DNA from: Streptomyces pseudovenezuelae
GTDB taxonomy: Bacteria > Actinomycetota > Actinomycetes > Streptomycetales > Streptomycetaceae
DNA length: 64,000 bases
Direction of reading: 5' to 3'
NCBI RefSeq assembly: GCF_029892565.1
Contig: NZ_JARXVH010000017.1
Coordinates: 124,001-188,000, forward strand
Below are positions 33,006-41,123 of this stretch, one piece after another. Each line of letters opens with the position of its first letter. The first letter of the stretch is position 1. The notes under the pieces are model-generated. The model made no database searches. It was given only the letters and a program-made list of their open reading frames with translations, and was not told the DNA's origin. The translations under genes and the position numbers were made by a program.

Positions 33006-34124
33006 ATGGCAGACCTCCAGGACGAACTGCACCCCACCACCGAGGTGGGCGCGCTCGACGACCTCCCGGACCCCTTCGAGCCCGGCGAGCCGTACACCCC
33101 CGTCTCCGATCCGGACACCGCGCCCCTGGAGCGCGCCCGCGCGATCCTCGCCGCCCACCCCGTCGCCGACGGCTACAGCGGACTGCCGTGGGCGCTGCGG
33201 CACCTGCCCTGGTTCGACCTGGAGCTCGGCGAGAGCGCCGTCGACACGGACGTGCCACGGCTGCGCGAGGGACACGTCGGCGCGCTGTTCTGGTCCCTGC
33301 ACCTGCCCGAGGGCCTGGCCGGGGACCGGGCGGTCGGCGCCACCCTGGAGCAGCTGGACCTGGTGAAGACCGTCGTGCACGGTCACCCCGAGGGCCTGCG
33401 CCTGGCCGGCACCGCCGGGGAGACCGTCGACGCCCGGCACTGCGGTCGCGTCGCCGTGCTGCTCGGGCCCGCCGGTGCCTCGGCCCTCGGTGACTCCCTC
33501 GGCATCCTGCGCGCCCTGCACGCCCTCGGCCTGCGCGTCCTCACCCTCTCCGGCGCGTCCTGGGCCAGCGAGGCGGGGCTGACCCGGTTCGGCGAGGAGG
33601 TGGTGCGGGAGATGAACCGGCTCGGTGTGCTCGCCGACGTCTCCGGCGCCTCCGAGGAGACCGCCCGCCGCGCCTTCGCCGTCTCCAAGGCGCCGGTCCT
33701 GTGCACCCGCTCCGCCGCCCGCGCCCTGCGCCCGCACCCGTCCAACCTCCCCGACGGCCTGCTCGCCGCGCTGGGCGCCGCCAAGGGCCTCTGCATGGTG
33801 CCGCTCACCGCCGAGCAGACCGGACCGTCCGTCCGTGACGTGGCCGACCACCTCGACCACGTGCGCGAGGTCGCGGGGCCGGAGTGCGTCGCCCTGTCCG
33901 GCACCTACGACGCCGGCACCGCGCACCCGCAGGATCTCGGCGACGCCTCCTGCTACCCGTACCTCATCGCCGAACTCCTGCACCGCGGCTGGTCCGAGTC
34001 CGACATCGCCCTGCTCACCTGGGGCAACGTCCAACGCGTCCTGCGCGGCGCCGACTTCACCGCCCGCGCGGCCCAGCAGCGCCGGGAGCCGTCGACGGCG
34101 AAGATCGCCGAGCTGGACGGCTAG
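33006..34124 (+). CDS. Catalytically inactive M19 dipeptidase paralogue
   Basis: 372 residues, clearly homologous to the dipeptidase at 30209 (PWALR, DTDVPRLREGHVGALFWSLHLP, ATLEQLD, VREMNRLGVLADVSG, DVADHLDHVREVAG, YPYLIAELLHRGWSESDIALLTWGNVQRVL). Every zinc ligand is changed: HxD becomes Y57-S-G59, the bridging Glu segment MGAEGGHS becomes LLGPAGAS, SHSSS becomes TRSAA, and GGDYDG becomes SGTYDAG. The fold and reading frame are intact over the full length, so it is a pseudoenzyme, not a decaying gene. A ~35-residue acidic N-terminal extension is new. Likely a binding or regulatory partner (inference). Confidence 0.85.
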   Translation: MADLQDELHPTTEVGALDDLPDPFEPGEPYTPVSDPDTAPLERARAILAAHPVADGYSGLPWALRHLPWFDLELGESAVDTDVPRLREGHVGALFWSLHLPEGLAGDRAVGATLEQLDLVKTVVHGHPEGLRLAGTAGETVDARHCGRVAVLLGPAGASALGDSLGILRALHALGLRVLTLSGASWASEAGLTRFGEEVVREMNRLGVLADVSGASEETARRAFAVSKAPVLCTRSAARALRPHPSNLPDGLLAALGAAKGLCMVPLTAEQTGPSVRDVADHLDHVREVAGPECVALSGTYDAGTAHPQDLGDASCYPYLIAELLHRGWSESDIALLTWGNVQRVLRGADFTARAAQQRREPSTAKIAELDG

Positions 34125-34528
34125 AGCGTCTCGGCGGGTCGCGGGTGCTCGATCCGGCAGAGGCAGAACGGGTGCCCGGCCGGATCGGCGTAGACCTGGA
34201 AGTCCTTCTCCGCGCGGTCCTCCAGGTCCAGCGGCCGGGCACCCAGCGCGAGCACCCGCTCGTGCGCCGCGTCGAACTCCGCCCACGTCGATCCGGCGTC
34301 GAGATCGAGGTGGAACTGCTGGCCGTTGTCGCCCTTGCGCGGCCAGGTCGGCGGTTGGTGACCGAGGTCCTGGCTGAAGGCGAGGCGCGGCACGCCGGGT
34401 GCCTCCAGGACGACCCAGTCCTCGTCCTCCACGCGGGGCGTGCCGCCCAGGATCGCCGAGTAGAACTCGGCGAGCGCGCGCGGGTCGGGGCAGTCGAGCA
34501 CGACGGAACGGAAACGGGCCACGGGCAT
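34121..34528 (-). CDS. VOC-family (glyoxalase-like) protein
   Basis: 135 residues with the vicinal-oxygen-chelate pattern: FRSVVLDCPDPRALAEFYSAILGG, LAFSQDLGHQPPTWP, QFHLDLDAG, VYADPAGHPFCLCRI. The His of FHLDLDA and the Glu/Cys region near the end are usual metal or substrate positions. Members range from glyoxalases to antibiotic-resistance proteins, so no reaction is claimed. It converges with and overlaps by 4 bases the end of the dipeptidase paralogue, and is a tandem paralogue of the next gene. Confidence 0.87.
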   Translation of the reverse strand: MPVARFRSVVLDCPDPRALAEFYSAILGGTPRVEDEDWVVLEAPGVPRLAFSQDLGHQPPTWPRKGDNGQQFHLDLDAGSTWAEFDAAHERVLALGARPLDLEDRAEKDFQVYADPAGHPFCLCRIEHPRPAETL

Positions 34529-34575
34529 GACGGGCTCCTCCTGGTTCGACGGACGGCCGGTTCAGCGGCCTTGGT

Positions 34576-34935
34576 TCAGCCTGCGCAGAGGCAGAACGGG
34601 TGCCCCGCCGGATCCGCGTACACACGGAACGTCCGCGAGCGGTCGTCGGCGTCCAGCGTCTTCGCGCCGAGCGCCAGGATGCCCGCCTCGGCCGCGTCCA
34701 GGTCCTCGACGGTGAGGTCGAGGTGGAACTGCTGGGAGTGGTCGGGCGCGGGCCACTTCGGCGGTACGTGGCCCGGGGCCTCCTGGAACGACAGCGACTG
34801 CCCGTCGGGCACCTTGAGGTCCACCCAGTCCCCCTCGCCCTCGACGGTGCCGCCCAGGATCTCGGCGTAGAAACCGGCGAGCGCGCGGGGGTCGGGACAG
34901 TCCAGGACGACGGCGCCCAGCTTGGCGATGGCCAT
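34576..34935 (-). CDS. VOC-family (glyoxalase-like) protein, tandem paralogue
   Basis: 119 residues, highly similar to its neighbour (LGAVVLDCPDPRALAGFYAEILGG, SLSFQEAPGHVPPKWP, QQFHLDLTVEDLDAAEAGIL, RVYADPAGHPFCLC). The ATG at 34935 follows GGAGGAGTCATC. It is divergent from the CGNR regulator across 83 bases with repeated GTTAC/GTAAC elements, so that regulator probably controls both VOC genes. Confidence 0.87.
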   Translation of the reverse strand: MAIAKLGAVVLDCPDPRALAGFYAEILGGTVEGEGDWVDLKVPDGQSLSFQEAPGHVPPKWPAPDHSQQFHLDLTVEDLDAAEAGILALGAKTLDADDRSRTFRVYADPAGHPFCLCAG

Positions 34936-34949
34936 GATGACTCCTCCTA

Positions 34950-35009
34950 GTTACCTGTAGCGAGGTGCAATCGGTAACGGTTACTGCATGCTCTCGTACA
35001 AGAGGTAAC
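34950..35009. promoter_or_regulatory. Candidate operators with GTTAC/GTAAC repeats
   Basis: GTTACC at 34950-34955, the palindrome GTAACGGTTAC at 34974-34984, and GGTAAC at 35004-35009 crowd the 83-base divergent gap. Their number and symmetry suggest a dimeric repressor, most simply the CGNR protein encoded alongside. Confidence 0.55.
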
Positions 35010-35018
35010 GTCGCAAGC

Positions 35019-35522
35019 ATGAGTGAGAGATCGGCCGCACCGGGGGAGTTGGCTCTGGTCGAGTCCCTGGTGAACACGCTGGACATCGAGTCGGGGGCCG
35101 ACGCCCTCGACACCGCGGACGGCCGCGACCGCTTCGGGCTCACGGAGGACGAGGTCGCCGGGGCGCGCGAGCTGCGCGAATCCCTGCGGGCCGCGCTGCT
35201 GGCCCACGCCGGTCACTCGCCGCACGCGTCCGTCACGCCCCTCGACGACCTGCTGGCGTCGGCGCCGTTGCGGGTGACGGTCGACACGGCAGACGGCTCG
35301 GCCGGCCTCGCTCCGGCCGGCGCGGCGCGGCCCCTGCTCTCCCGGGTGGCGGCGGCGATCGCCGGTTCCCTCGTGGAGGGCACCTGGCCCCGCCTCAAGG
35401 CCTGCGAGGCCCCGACCTGCCACTGGGCGTACTACGACCGCAGCCCGGCGGGACGCGGGCGCTGGTGCTCGATGCAGGTGTGCGGGGCGCGGGCGAAGAT
35501 GCGCCGGTACCGGGCCAAGTAG
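35019..35522 (+). CDS. CGNR zinc-finger regulator (ABATE domain type)
   Basis: 167 residues. The N-terminal part with LALVESLVNTLDIE, then GARELRESLRAALLAH, fits the ABATE/stress-induced regulator domain. The C-terminal zinc finger uses C-x4-C (CEAPTCHWAYYDRSPAGRGR) and then CSMQVCGARAKMRRYR; the name-giving CGNR is CGAR here. Streptomyces has many such small regulators, often divergent from VOC genes, as here. Confidence 0.87.
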   Translation: MSERSAAPGELALVESLVNTLDIESGADALDTADGRDRFGLTEDEVAGARELRESLRAALLAHAGHSPHASVTPLDDLLASAPLRVTVDTADGSAGLAPAGAARPLLSRVAAAIAGSLVEGTWPRLKACEAPTCHWAYYDRSPAGRGRWCSMQVCGARAKMRRYRAK

Positions 35523-35602
35523 GTCCCGGCGCCAGGATGTCGGGGTGCCGGGCCGACCGGTTCCCCGGCTGTGGGCCGGTCCGGTGGTGCAGAATGCAGC
35601 CA

Positions 35603-35643
35603 GACGCCGGTTCGGCCGACTGAGCCTCGGCCGAACCGGCGTC
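35603..35643. terminator. Strong bidirectional terminator hairpin
   Basis: A perfect 17-base stem, GACGCCGGTTCGGCCGA (35603-35619) with its complement at 35627-35643, 7-base loop. It separates the rightward CGNR gene from the leftward UDP-sugar dehydrogenase. Confidence 0.85.
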
Positions 35644-35681
35644 GCCTGTCCAGCCGTCGGGCGAGGTGCCGCGGTGCGGTG

Positions 35682-37025
35682 TTACGCCGTCGGGCGGCCC
35701 ATCGCCCGGTACGTCCAGCCCGCCTTGCGCCACAGCTCCGAGTCGAGGGCGTTGCGGCCGTCGAGGACCAGCCGGTGCGAGGCGACCGCGCCGAGTGCGG
35801 CCGGGTCCAGGTCGCGGAACTCCTGCCACTCGGTCAGGTGGAGTACGACATCGGCGCCGCGGACGGCGTCCAGGGCCGTGTCGGCGTAGCCCAGGGTCGG
35901 GAAGAGCCGGCGGGCGTTGTTCATGCCCTTGGGGTCGTACACCGTGACCTGGCCGCCCTGGAGGTGGATCTGGCCGGCGACGTTCAGTGCGGGGGAGTCC
36001 CGGACGTCGTCCGAGTCGGGCTTGAAGGCGGCGCCGAGGACCGCGACCCGCTTGCCGAGGAAGGAACCGCCCCCGAGCGCCTCCCGGGTCAGCTCCACCA
36101 TGCGGCCGCGCTGGCGCATGTTGATCGAGTCGATCTCGCGCAGGAAGGTCAGCGCCTGGTCCGCGCCCAGCTCGCCGGCCCGGGCCATGAACGCCCGGAT
36201 GTCCTTGGGCAGACAGCCGCCGCCGAAGCCGATGCCGGCCCGCAGGAACTTCTTCCCGATCCGGTCGTCGTAGCCGATCGCCTCGGCGAGCTTGGCGACA
36301 TCGCCGTCGGCGGCCTCGCAGACCTCCGCCATCGCGTTGATGAAGGAGATCTTGGTGGCGAGGAAGGAGTTCGCGGAGGTCTTCACCAGCTCGGCGGTGG
36401 GGAAGTCGGTGACCACGAACGGCGTCGCGTCGGAGACCGGCGTCGCGTACACCTCGCGCAGCAGCTTCTCCGCCCGCTCGCTGCGCACGCCGACCACGAT
36501 CCGGTCGGGGTGCAGGGTGTCCTGGACGGCGTATCCCTCGCGCAGGAACTCGGGGTTCCAGGCCAGCTCGGCGTCCGCGCCCGCCGGTGCGTTCGCGGCG
36601 AGGTAGGCGGCGAGCCGGTCGGCCGAGCCGACGGGCACGGTCGACTTGCCGACGACCAGGGCGGGTCCTGTGAGGTGCGGGGCGAGAGAGGCGATCGCGG
36701 CATCGACGTACGACATGTCGGCGGCGTACTCGCCGTGCCGCTGCGGGGTGTTCACGCACACGAAGTGCACGTCACCGAAGGCCGCCACCTCCGCGAAGTC
36801 CATGGTGAAGCGCAGCCGCCCGCTGGATCCCTCGATGCCGGCGACGTGCTTGCGCAGCAGCTCTTCGAGACCCGGCTCGTACATCGGGACCTCGCCCCGC
36901 TTGAGCATCTCGATCTTCTCGGGCACGACGTCCAGCCCCAGCACCTCGAAACCGAGCTCGGCCATGGCCGCGGCGTGTGTGGCGCCGAGATAGCCGGTGC
37001 CGATCACGGTGATCTTGAGGCTCAT
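35682..37025 (-). CDS. UDP-glucose/GDP-mannose 6-dehydrogenase
   Basis: 447 residues that oxidise a nucleotide sugar to its uronate with 2 NAD+. Rossmann motif VIGTGYLGATHAAAMAELG at the start, KSTVPVGSA, EFLREGYAVQDTLHPDR, the catalytic cysteine C271 in GIGFGGGCLPKD, and AFKPDSDDVRDSPAL. The ATG at 37025 is where the family begins; the longer upstream frame has no matching sequence. It likely supplies glucuronate for an envelope polymer; no cognate glycosyltransferase is adjacent. Confidence 0.94.
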   Translation of the reverse strand: MSLKITVIGTGYLGATHAAAMAELGFEVLGLDVVPEKIEMLKRGEVPMYEPGLEELLRKHVAGIEGSSGRLRFTMDFAEVAAFGDVHFVCVNTPQRHGEYAADMSYVDAAIASLAPHLTGPALVVGKSTVPVGSADRLAAYLAANAPAGADAELAWNPEFLREGYAVQDTLHPDRIVVGVRSERAEKLLREVYATPVSDATPFVVTDFPTAELVKTSANSFLATKISFINAMAEVCEAADGDVAKLAEAIGYDDRIGKKFLRAGIGFGGGCLPKDIRAFMARAGELGADQALTFLREIDSINMRQRGRMVELTREALGGGSFLGKRVAVLGAAFKPDSDDVRDSPALNVAGQIHLQGGQVTVYDPKGMNNARRLFPTLGYADTALDAVRGADVVLHLTEWQEFRDLDPAALGAVASHRLVLDGRNALDSELWRKAGWTYRAMGRPTA

Positions 37026-37226
37026 GGGGGCTCCCGAGGGGTACGGCTGCTGCTGCGGTGCCCGAGCATAACCGGGGCGTGGAAAGGGCCTTCCACGGGC
37101 ACCTTTCCCTCTGTCGCCAAGCTCACGTATCACTCCCGTGGGCGGGCCCCTAAAATTTGAGTTACTTAACGGTAATTAGCGCCGTCACCACAGTGCGTCA
37201 GAAGCGTCCTTGGAGCGTGAGAGACC

Positions 37227-38384
37227 TTGGCCGGATCGGCTGATTTCGACCTGTACCGCCCGTCCGAGGAGCACGACATGCTCCGCGACGCGATCCGTTC
37301 ACTGGCCGAGGCGAAGATCGCGCCGTACGCCGCCGCGGTGGACGAGGAGGCCCGCTTCCCGCAGGAGGCGCACGACGCCCTCGTGGCGAACGACCTGCAC
37401 GCGGTGCACGTCCCCGAGGAGTACGGCGGCGGGGGAGCCGACGCGCTCGCCACGGTCATCGTGATCGAGGAGGTGGCCCGCGTCTGCGCGTCCTCCTCGC
37501 TGATCCCCGCGGTGAACAAGCTCGGCTCGCTGCCGGTGATCCTCTCCGGCTCCGAGGACCTGAAGAAGAAGTACATGACCCCGCTCGCCAAGGGCGACGG
37601 CATGTTCTCCTACGCCCTGTCCGAGCCGGACGCCGGTTCCGACGCGGCCGGCATGAAGACGAAGGCGGTCCGCGACGGCGACCACTACGTCCTCAACGGC
37701 GTCAAGCGCTGGATCACCAACGCGGGCGTCAGCGAGTACTACACGGTGATGGCCGTGACGGACCCCGAGAAGCGCTCGAAGGGCATCTCGGCCTTCGTCG
37801 TGGAGAAGTCCGACGAGGGCGTCTCCTTCGGCGCCCCCGAGAAGAAGCTCGGCATCAAGGGCTCCCCGACCCGCGAGGTCTACCTCGACAACGTCCGCAT
37901 CCCCGCCGACCGCATGATCGGCGAGGAGGGCACGGGCTTCGCGACGGCGATGAAGACCCTGGACCACACCCGCATCACCATCGCGGCCCAGGCCCTCGGC
38001 ATCGCCCAGGGTGCCCTCGACTACGCCAAGGGCTATGTCCAGGAGCGCAAGCAGTTCGGCAAGGCGATCGCCGACTTCCAGGGCATCCAGTTCATGCTCG
38101 CCGACATGGCGATGAAGATCTCGGCCGCCCGCGCCCTCACCTACCAGGCCGCCGCCGCCTCGCAGCGCGGTGACGCCGACCTGACCTACCTGGGCGCCGC
38201 CGCGAAGTGCTTCGCGTCGGACGCGGCGATGGAGGTCACGACGGACGCGGTCCAGCTGCTCGGCGGGTACGGGTACACGCGGGACTACCCGGTGGAGCGC
38301 ATGATGCGCGACGCGAAGATCACGCAGATCTACGAGGGCACCAACCAGGTCCAGCGCATCGTCATGGCGCGGAACCTTCCGTAA
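37227..38384 (+). CDS. Acyl-CoA dehydrogenase
   Basis: 385-residue flavoenzyme that desaturates an acyl-CoA. Typical segments are VPEEYGGGGADALATVIVIEEV, FSYALSEPDAGSDAAGMKTKAV (FAD loop), WITNAGVSEYY, and a C-terminal helical part ending TQIYEGTNQVQRIVMAR with E370 as the catalytic base. The start is TTG at 37227 with GTGAGAG upstream. Short-chain or branched-chain substrates are likely by overall similarity to butyryl-CoA dehydrogenases. A hotdog thioesterase gene converges on it. Its stop codon lies in a tandem repeat. Confidence 0.93.
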   Translation: MAGSADFDLYRPSEEHDMLRDAIRSLAEAKIAPYAAAVDEEARFPQEAHDALVANDLHAVHVPEEYGGGGADALATVIVIEEVARVCASSSLIPAVNKLGSLPVILSGSEDLKKKYMTPLAKGDGMFSYALSEPDAGSDAAGMKTKAVRDGDHYVLNGVKRWITNAGVSEYYTVMAVTDPEKRSKGISAFVVEKSDEGVSFGAPEKKLGIKGSPTREVYLDNVRIPADRMIGEEGTGFATAMKTLDHTRITIAAQALGIAQGALDYAKGYVQERKQFGKAIADFQGIQFMLADMAMKISAARALTYQAAAASQRGDADLTYLGAAAKCFASDAAMEVTTDAVQLLGGYGYTRDYPVERMMRDAKITQIYEGTNQVQRIVMARNLP

Positions 38385-38437
38385 CAGCCCTTTCTGTAAC
38401 AGAAAAGTCCGTAACTGACCGTTCTGTAACAGACCCA
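38378..38437. repeat. Four 15-base tandem repeats at the dehydrogenase stop
   Basis: Four consecutive units with core TC(C/T)GTAAC(A/T)G: 38378-38392, 38393-38407, 38408-38422, 38423-38437. The first contains the stop codon of the acyl-CoA dehydrogenase. One junction forms the palindrome TTTCTGTAACAGAAA (38391-38405). The terminator stem starts inside the last unit. Confidence 0.8.
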
Positions 38438-38470
38438 CCGGCCCCCGAAGTCGCTTCGGGGGCCGGTGGG
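38434..38470. terminator. Strong convergent terminator
   Basis: CCCACCGGCCCCCGAAG (38434-38450) pairs perfectly with CTTCGGGGGCCGGTGGG (38454-38470) over a 3-base loop, between convergent acyl-CoA genes. Confidence 0.88.
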
Positions 38471-38476
38471 CAGTCG

Positions 38477-39052
38477 TCAGTCGGCCAGGCCCTCCGCCGC
38501 CCGCTTCTCCCGCAGCTCCATGATCGCCCGCCGGCGTGCCAGGCGGTGCGTGCGGCGGATCTGGGCCTCCTGGTTGCGCCGCTCGTCGCGCTCGGTCTCC
38601 GGGATCACCTGCGGCACCGGACGCGGCTTGCCGTCCGCGTCCACGGCCGCGAAGACCAGGTAGGCCGAGCCGACCTGGGTGGCCGGGGTCGACTCGTTCC
38701 AGCGCTCGGCCAGGACCCGCACGCCGACCTCCATGGAGGTCCGGCCGGTCCAGTTGACCTGCGCCTTCACATGGACCAGGTCGCCGACGCGGACCGGCTC
38801 CAGGAACGCCATCTCGTCCATGGACGCGGTGACCGCGGGCCCGCCGCTGTGCCGGCCGGCCACGGCGCCCGCCGCGTCGTCGACCAGCTTCATGATCACG
38901 CCGCCGTGCACGGTGCCCAACAGGTTGGTGTCGCTGTTGGTCATGATGTGGCTCAGCGTGGTCCGGGACGCCGACGTGGGCTTGCCGGGGATGTCCGGGG
39001 TATCCGGGGTGTCCCGGCTGTCCGACTCCGCTGCGAGGGCCTGATCTGTCAT
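38477..39052 (-). CDS. Hotdog-fold acyl-CoA thioesterase
   Basis: 191 residues. The acyl-CoA hydrolase pattern is clear: MTNSDTNLLGTVHGGVIMKLVDDAAG with the catalytic Asp/Glu region, SMDEMAFLEPVRVGDLVHVKAQVN, and SAYLVFAAVDADGKPRPVPQVIPET. A basic Arg-rich helix (RRNQEAQIRRTHRLARRRAI) follows. The ATG at 39052 has GGTGGAGG just upstream; an N-terminal Asp/Pro-rich stretch separates it from the domain. It probably recycles CoA from the same short acyl-CoAs as the convergent dehydrogenase gene. Confidence 0.9.
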   Translation of the reverse strand: MTDQALAAESDSRDTPDTPDIPGKPTSASRTTLSHIMTNSDTNLLGTVHGGVIMKLVDDAAGAVAGRHSGGPAVTASMDEMAFLEPVRVGDLVHVKAQVNWTGRTSMEVGVRVLAERWNESTPATQVGSAYLVFAAVDADGKPRPVPQVIPETERDERRNQEAQIRRTHRLARRRAIMELREKRAAEGLAD

Positions 39053-39171
39053 GGCCTCCACCTTATGCCGCGGTGACATCCGGGGACTTTGTGTCGGGTT
39101 GGCAACAGCAGTGCCCTGATTTTCCGACGACCCTTGTAAAGGACATGGCCGCGCCCTGCACACTGGGCCCC

Positions 39172-40485
39172 ATGAACGATTGGCCCGAGGAATGGTCCGA
39201 CAACAACCGCGGCGGCGGGTACGGACGAGGCAGCGGCAGCGCACAGCCCGACCCTGCACGCGTCATGCGGCAGGTTCGTCGGCCCGCCTCGGGCGCGTAC
39301 GGGGGCTCCGGCCCGTCCGCACCGCCCTACGGCAACGGAGTTCCGCAGCAGCAGGGATACGGCGGTCAGGGGTACGACGACGGCCAGGGGTACGCCGGCT
39401 ACGGCCAGGGCGCGGCCGGTGACGGCTACAACACCGGCCAGGTCTACGGTTCGCCGGGCGGCGGGGGCCACGGCGGCGACGGCTACCAGGGCGAGGGGCG
39501 ACCCCGGCCGAACTGGCGGCGCCGCATCAAGTGGATGGCGATCACGCTGGTCACCGTGCTGGTGGTGACGTCGGTCGCGACCTACTTCTGGGCCGACTCC
39601 AAGCTCAACCGTGACGTCGACCTGTCCAAGGTCATCGACCGTCCCGAGGCGGGCGACGGCACGAACTACCTGATCGTCGGCTCCGACAGCCGCGCCGGCC
39701 TGTCCGACGCGCAGAAGAAGGACCTGCACACCGGCTCGGCCGAGGGCAAGCGCACCGACTCGATGATGATCCTGCACGTCGGCGACAGCGGCGACACCCT
39801 GATCTCGCTGCCGCGCGACTCGGACGTCGAGATCCCGTCGTACAAGGGCTCGACCTCCGGCAAGACCTACGCGGCCACCGGTCGGCACACCAAGCTGAAC
39901 GCGGCCTACGCCGAGGACGGCCCGACCCTGCTGGTACGCGCCGTCGAGTTCAACATGGGTCTGCACATCGACCACTACGTCGAGATCGGCTTCGCCGGTT
40001 TCGCGAACATCGTGGACTCGGTCGGCGGCGTGACCATCGACATCGACCAGGCCTTCAAGGACAAGTACTCGGGCGCCGACTTCAAGGCCGGCAAGCAGAA
40101 GCTGAACGGCGAGCAGGCCCTGGCCTTCGTCCGTACCCGGCACGCCTTCGCCGCCTCGGACCTGCAGCGCACCAAGAACCAGCAGAAGTTCCTGTCCGCC
40201 CTGGCCCACCAGGTGGCGACCCCGTCGACGATCCTCAACCCCTTCAAGCTCTACCCGACCCTCGGCGCGGGCCTTGACTCGCTGAGCGTCGACAAGGACA
40301 TGAGCCTGTGGGACCTGGCGTCCATGTTCTTCGCGATGAAGGGCGTCAGCGGCGGCGACGGCACTTCCATGAACATGCCGATCTCGGGTTCCAGCGGCGG
40401 CAACCTCCTCTGGGACAAGGCGAAGGTCAAGACGCTGGTGAACGAGTTGAACAACGACCAGAAGGTCACGGTGTCGAGTGACTGA
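39172..40485 (+). CDS. LytR-CpsA-Psr (LCP) protein 1
   Basis: 437 residues. A Gly/Tyr/Gln-rich cytoplasmic N-terminus of about 120 residues (GQGYAGYGQG-type repeats) precedes a membrane anchor (WMAITLVTVLVVTSVATYFW) and the extracytoplasmic LCP domain: TNYLIVGSDSRAGL, RTDSMMILHVGDSGDTLISLPRD, HTKLNAAYAEDGPTLLVRAV, GEQALAFVRTRHAF. LCP enzymes transfer lipid-linked glycopolymers to peptidoglycan. No LytR_C domain follows, unlike most others here. An 8-base overlap links it to a HAD gene. The start at 39172 is chosen; an ATG at 39145 is possible. Confidence 0.92.
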   Translation: MNDWPEEWSDNNRGGGYGRGSGSAQPDPARVMRQVRRPASGAYGGSGPSAPPYGNGVPQQQGYGGQGYDDGQGYAGYGQGAAGDGYNTGQVYGSPGGGGHGGDGYQGEGRPRPNWRRRIKWMAITLVTVLVVTSVATYFWADSKLNRDVDLSKVIDRPEAGDGTNYLIVGSDSRAGLSDAQKKDLHTGSAEGKRTDSMMILHVGDSGDTLISLPRDSDVEIPSYKGSTSGKTYAATGRHTKLNAAYAEDGPTLLVRAVEFNMGLHIDHYVEIGFAGFANIVDSVGGVTIDIDQAFKDKYSGADFKAGKQKLNGEQALAFVRTRHAFAASDLQRTKNQQKFLSALAHQVATPSTILNPFKLYPTLGAGLDSLSVDKDMSLWDLASMFFAMKGVSGGDGTSMNMPISGSSGGNLLWDKAKVKTLVNELNNDQKVTVSSD

Positions 40486-41110
40486 CACCGGCAACGGCAG
40501 ACCGCCCTTCGGGGCGGTTCTGTGCGATGTGGACAACGTGATCCGGTCCTTCGACTCCGGGCGCCTGGAGGCGCTGGAGCGGGTGGCCGGGATCGCCGAG
40601 GGCACCACCAAGAAGGTGGCGTTCGCGCTGGACGCGTATCTGCCGTTGCTGCTGGGTGAGATCACCTCGCAGGAGTGGGCGGAGGCGATCGCGGCGGACC
40701 TCGCCGATCTGGTGCCCGAGCCGCACACGGCGTTCGACCTGGCCCGCGCCCTGCTCGAGTCGCCCTTCCACGCGGACGACGAGGTGGTGGGCCTGCTGCG
40801 CCGGGCCCGCGTCCGGGTCCCGCTGGTCCTGGTCTCCAACGCGGCCCTGGAGCTGGAGTCCGACCTGGACTCGATGGGCCTGAGCGACCTCGCCGACCAC
40901 GTCGTCAACAGCGCGCGGGTGGGCCTGGCCAAGCCCGACCCGCGCATCTACCGTCTCGCCGCCGACCTGGCCGGCGTCGGCCCCGACCGCTGTCTCTTCG
41001 TCGACGACGGCGAGGAGAACGTGACCGCGGCCGCCGCCCTCGGCATGCACACCGTCCACTTCCGCGAACCGGCGGACCTGGAGCGGGCGTTGGAGCCCCT
41101 GTTCAGGTGA
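40478..41110 (+). CDS. HAD-superfamily hydrolase
   Basis: 210 residues, cytoplasmic. Motif I AVLCDVDNVIRSFD has the nucleophile and acid Asp; motif II is LVLVSNAALELE; motif III KPDPRIYRLA; motif IV FVDDGEENVTAA. A small helical cap lies between motifs I and II. It starts with GTG 8 bases inside the LCP gene, so the two are cotranslated. Phosphatase or haloacid-dehalogenase-like activity is implied; substrate unknown. Confidence 0.9.
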   Translation: MTDTGNGRPPFGAVLCDVDNVIRSFDSGRLEALERVAGIAEGTTKKVAFALDAYLPLLLGEITSQEWAEAIAADLADLVPEPHTAFDLARALLESPFHADDEVVGLLRRARVRVPLVLVSNAALELESDLDSMGLSDLADHVVNSARVGLAKPDPRIYRLAADLAGVGPDRCLFVDDGEENVTAAAALGMHTVHFREPADLERALEPLFR

Positions 41111-41123
41111 TCACCGGGGCCGG

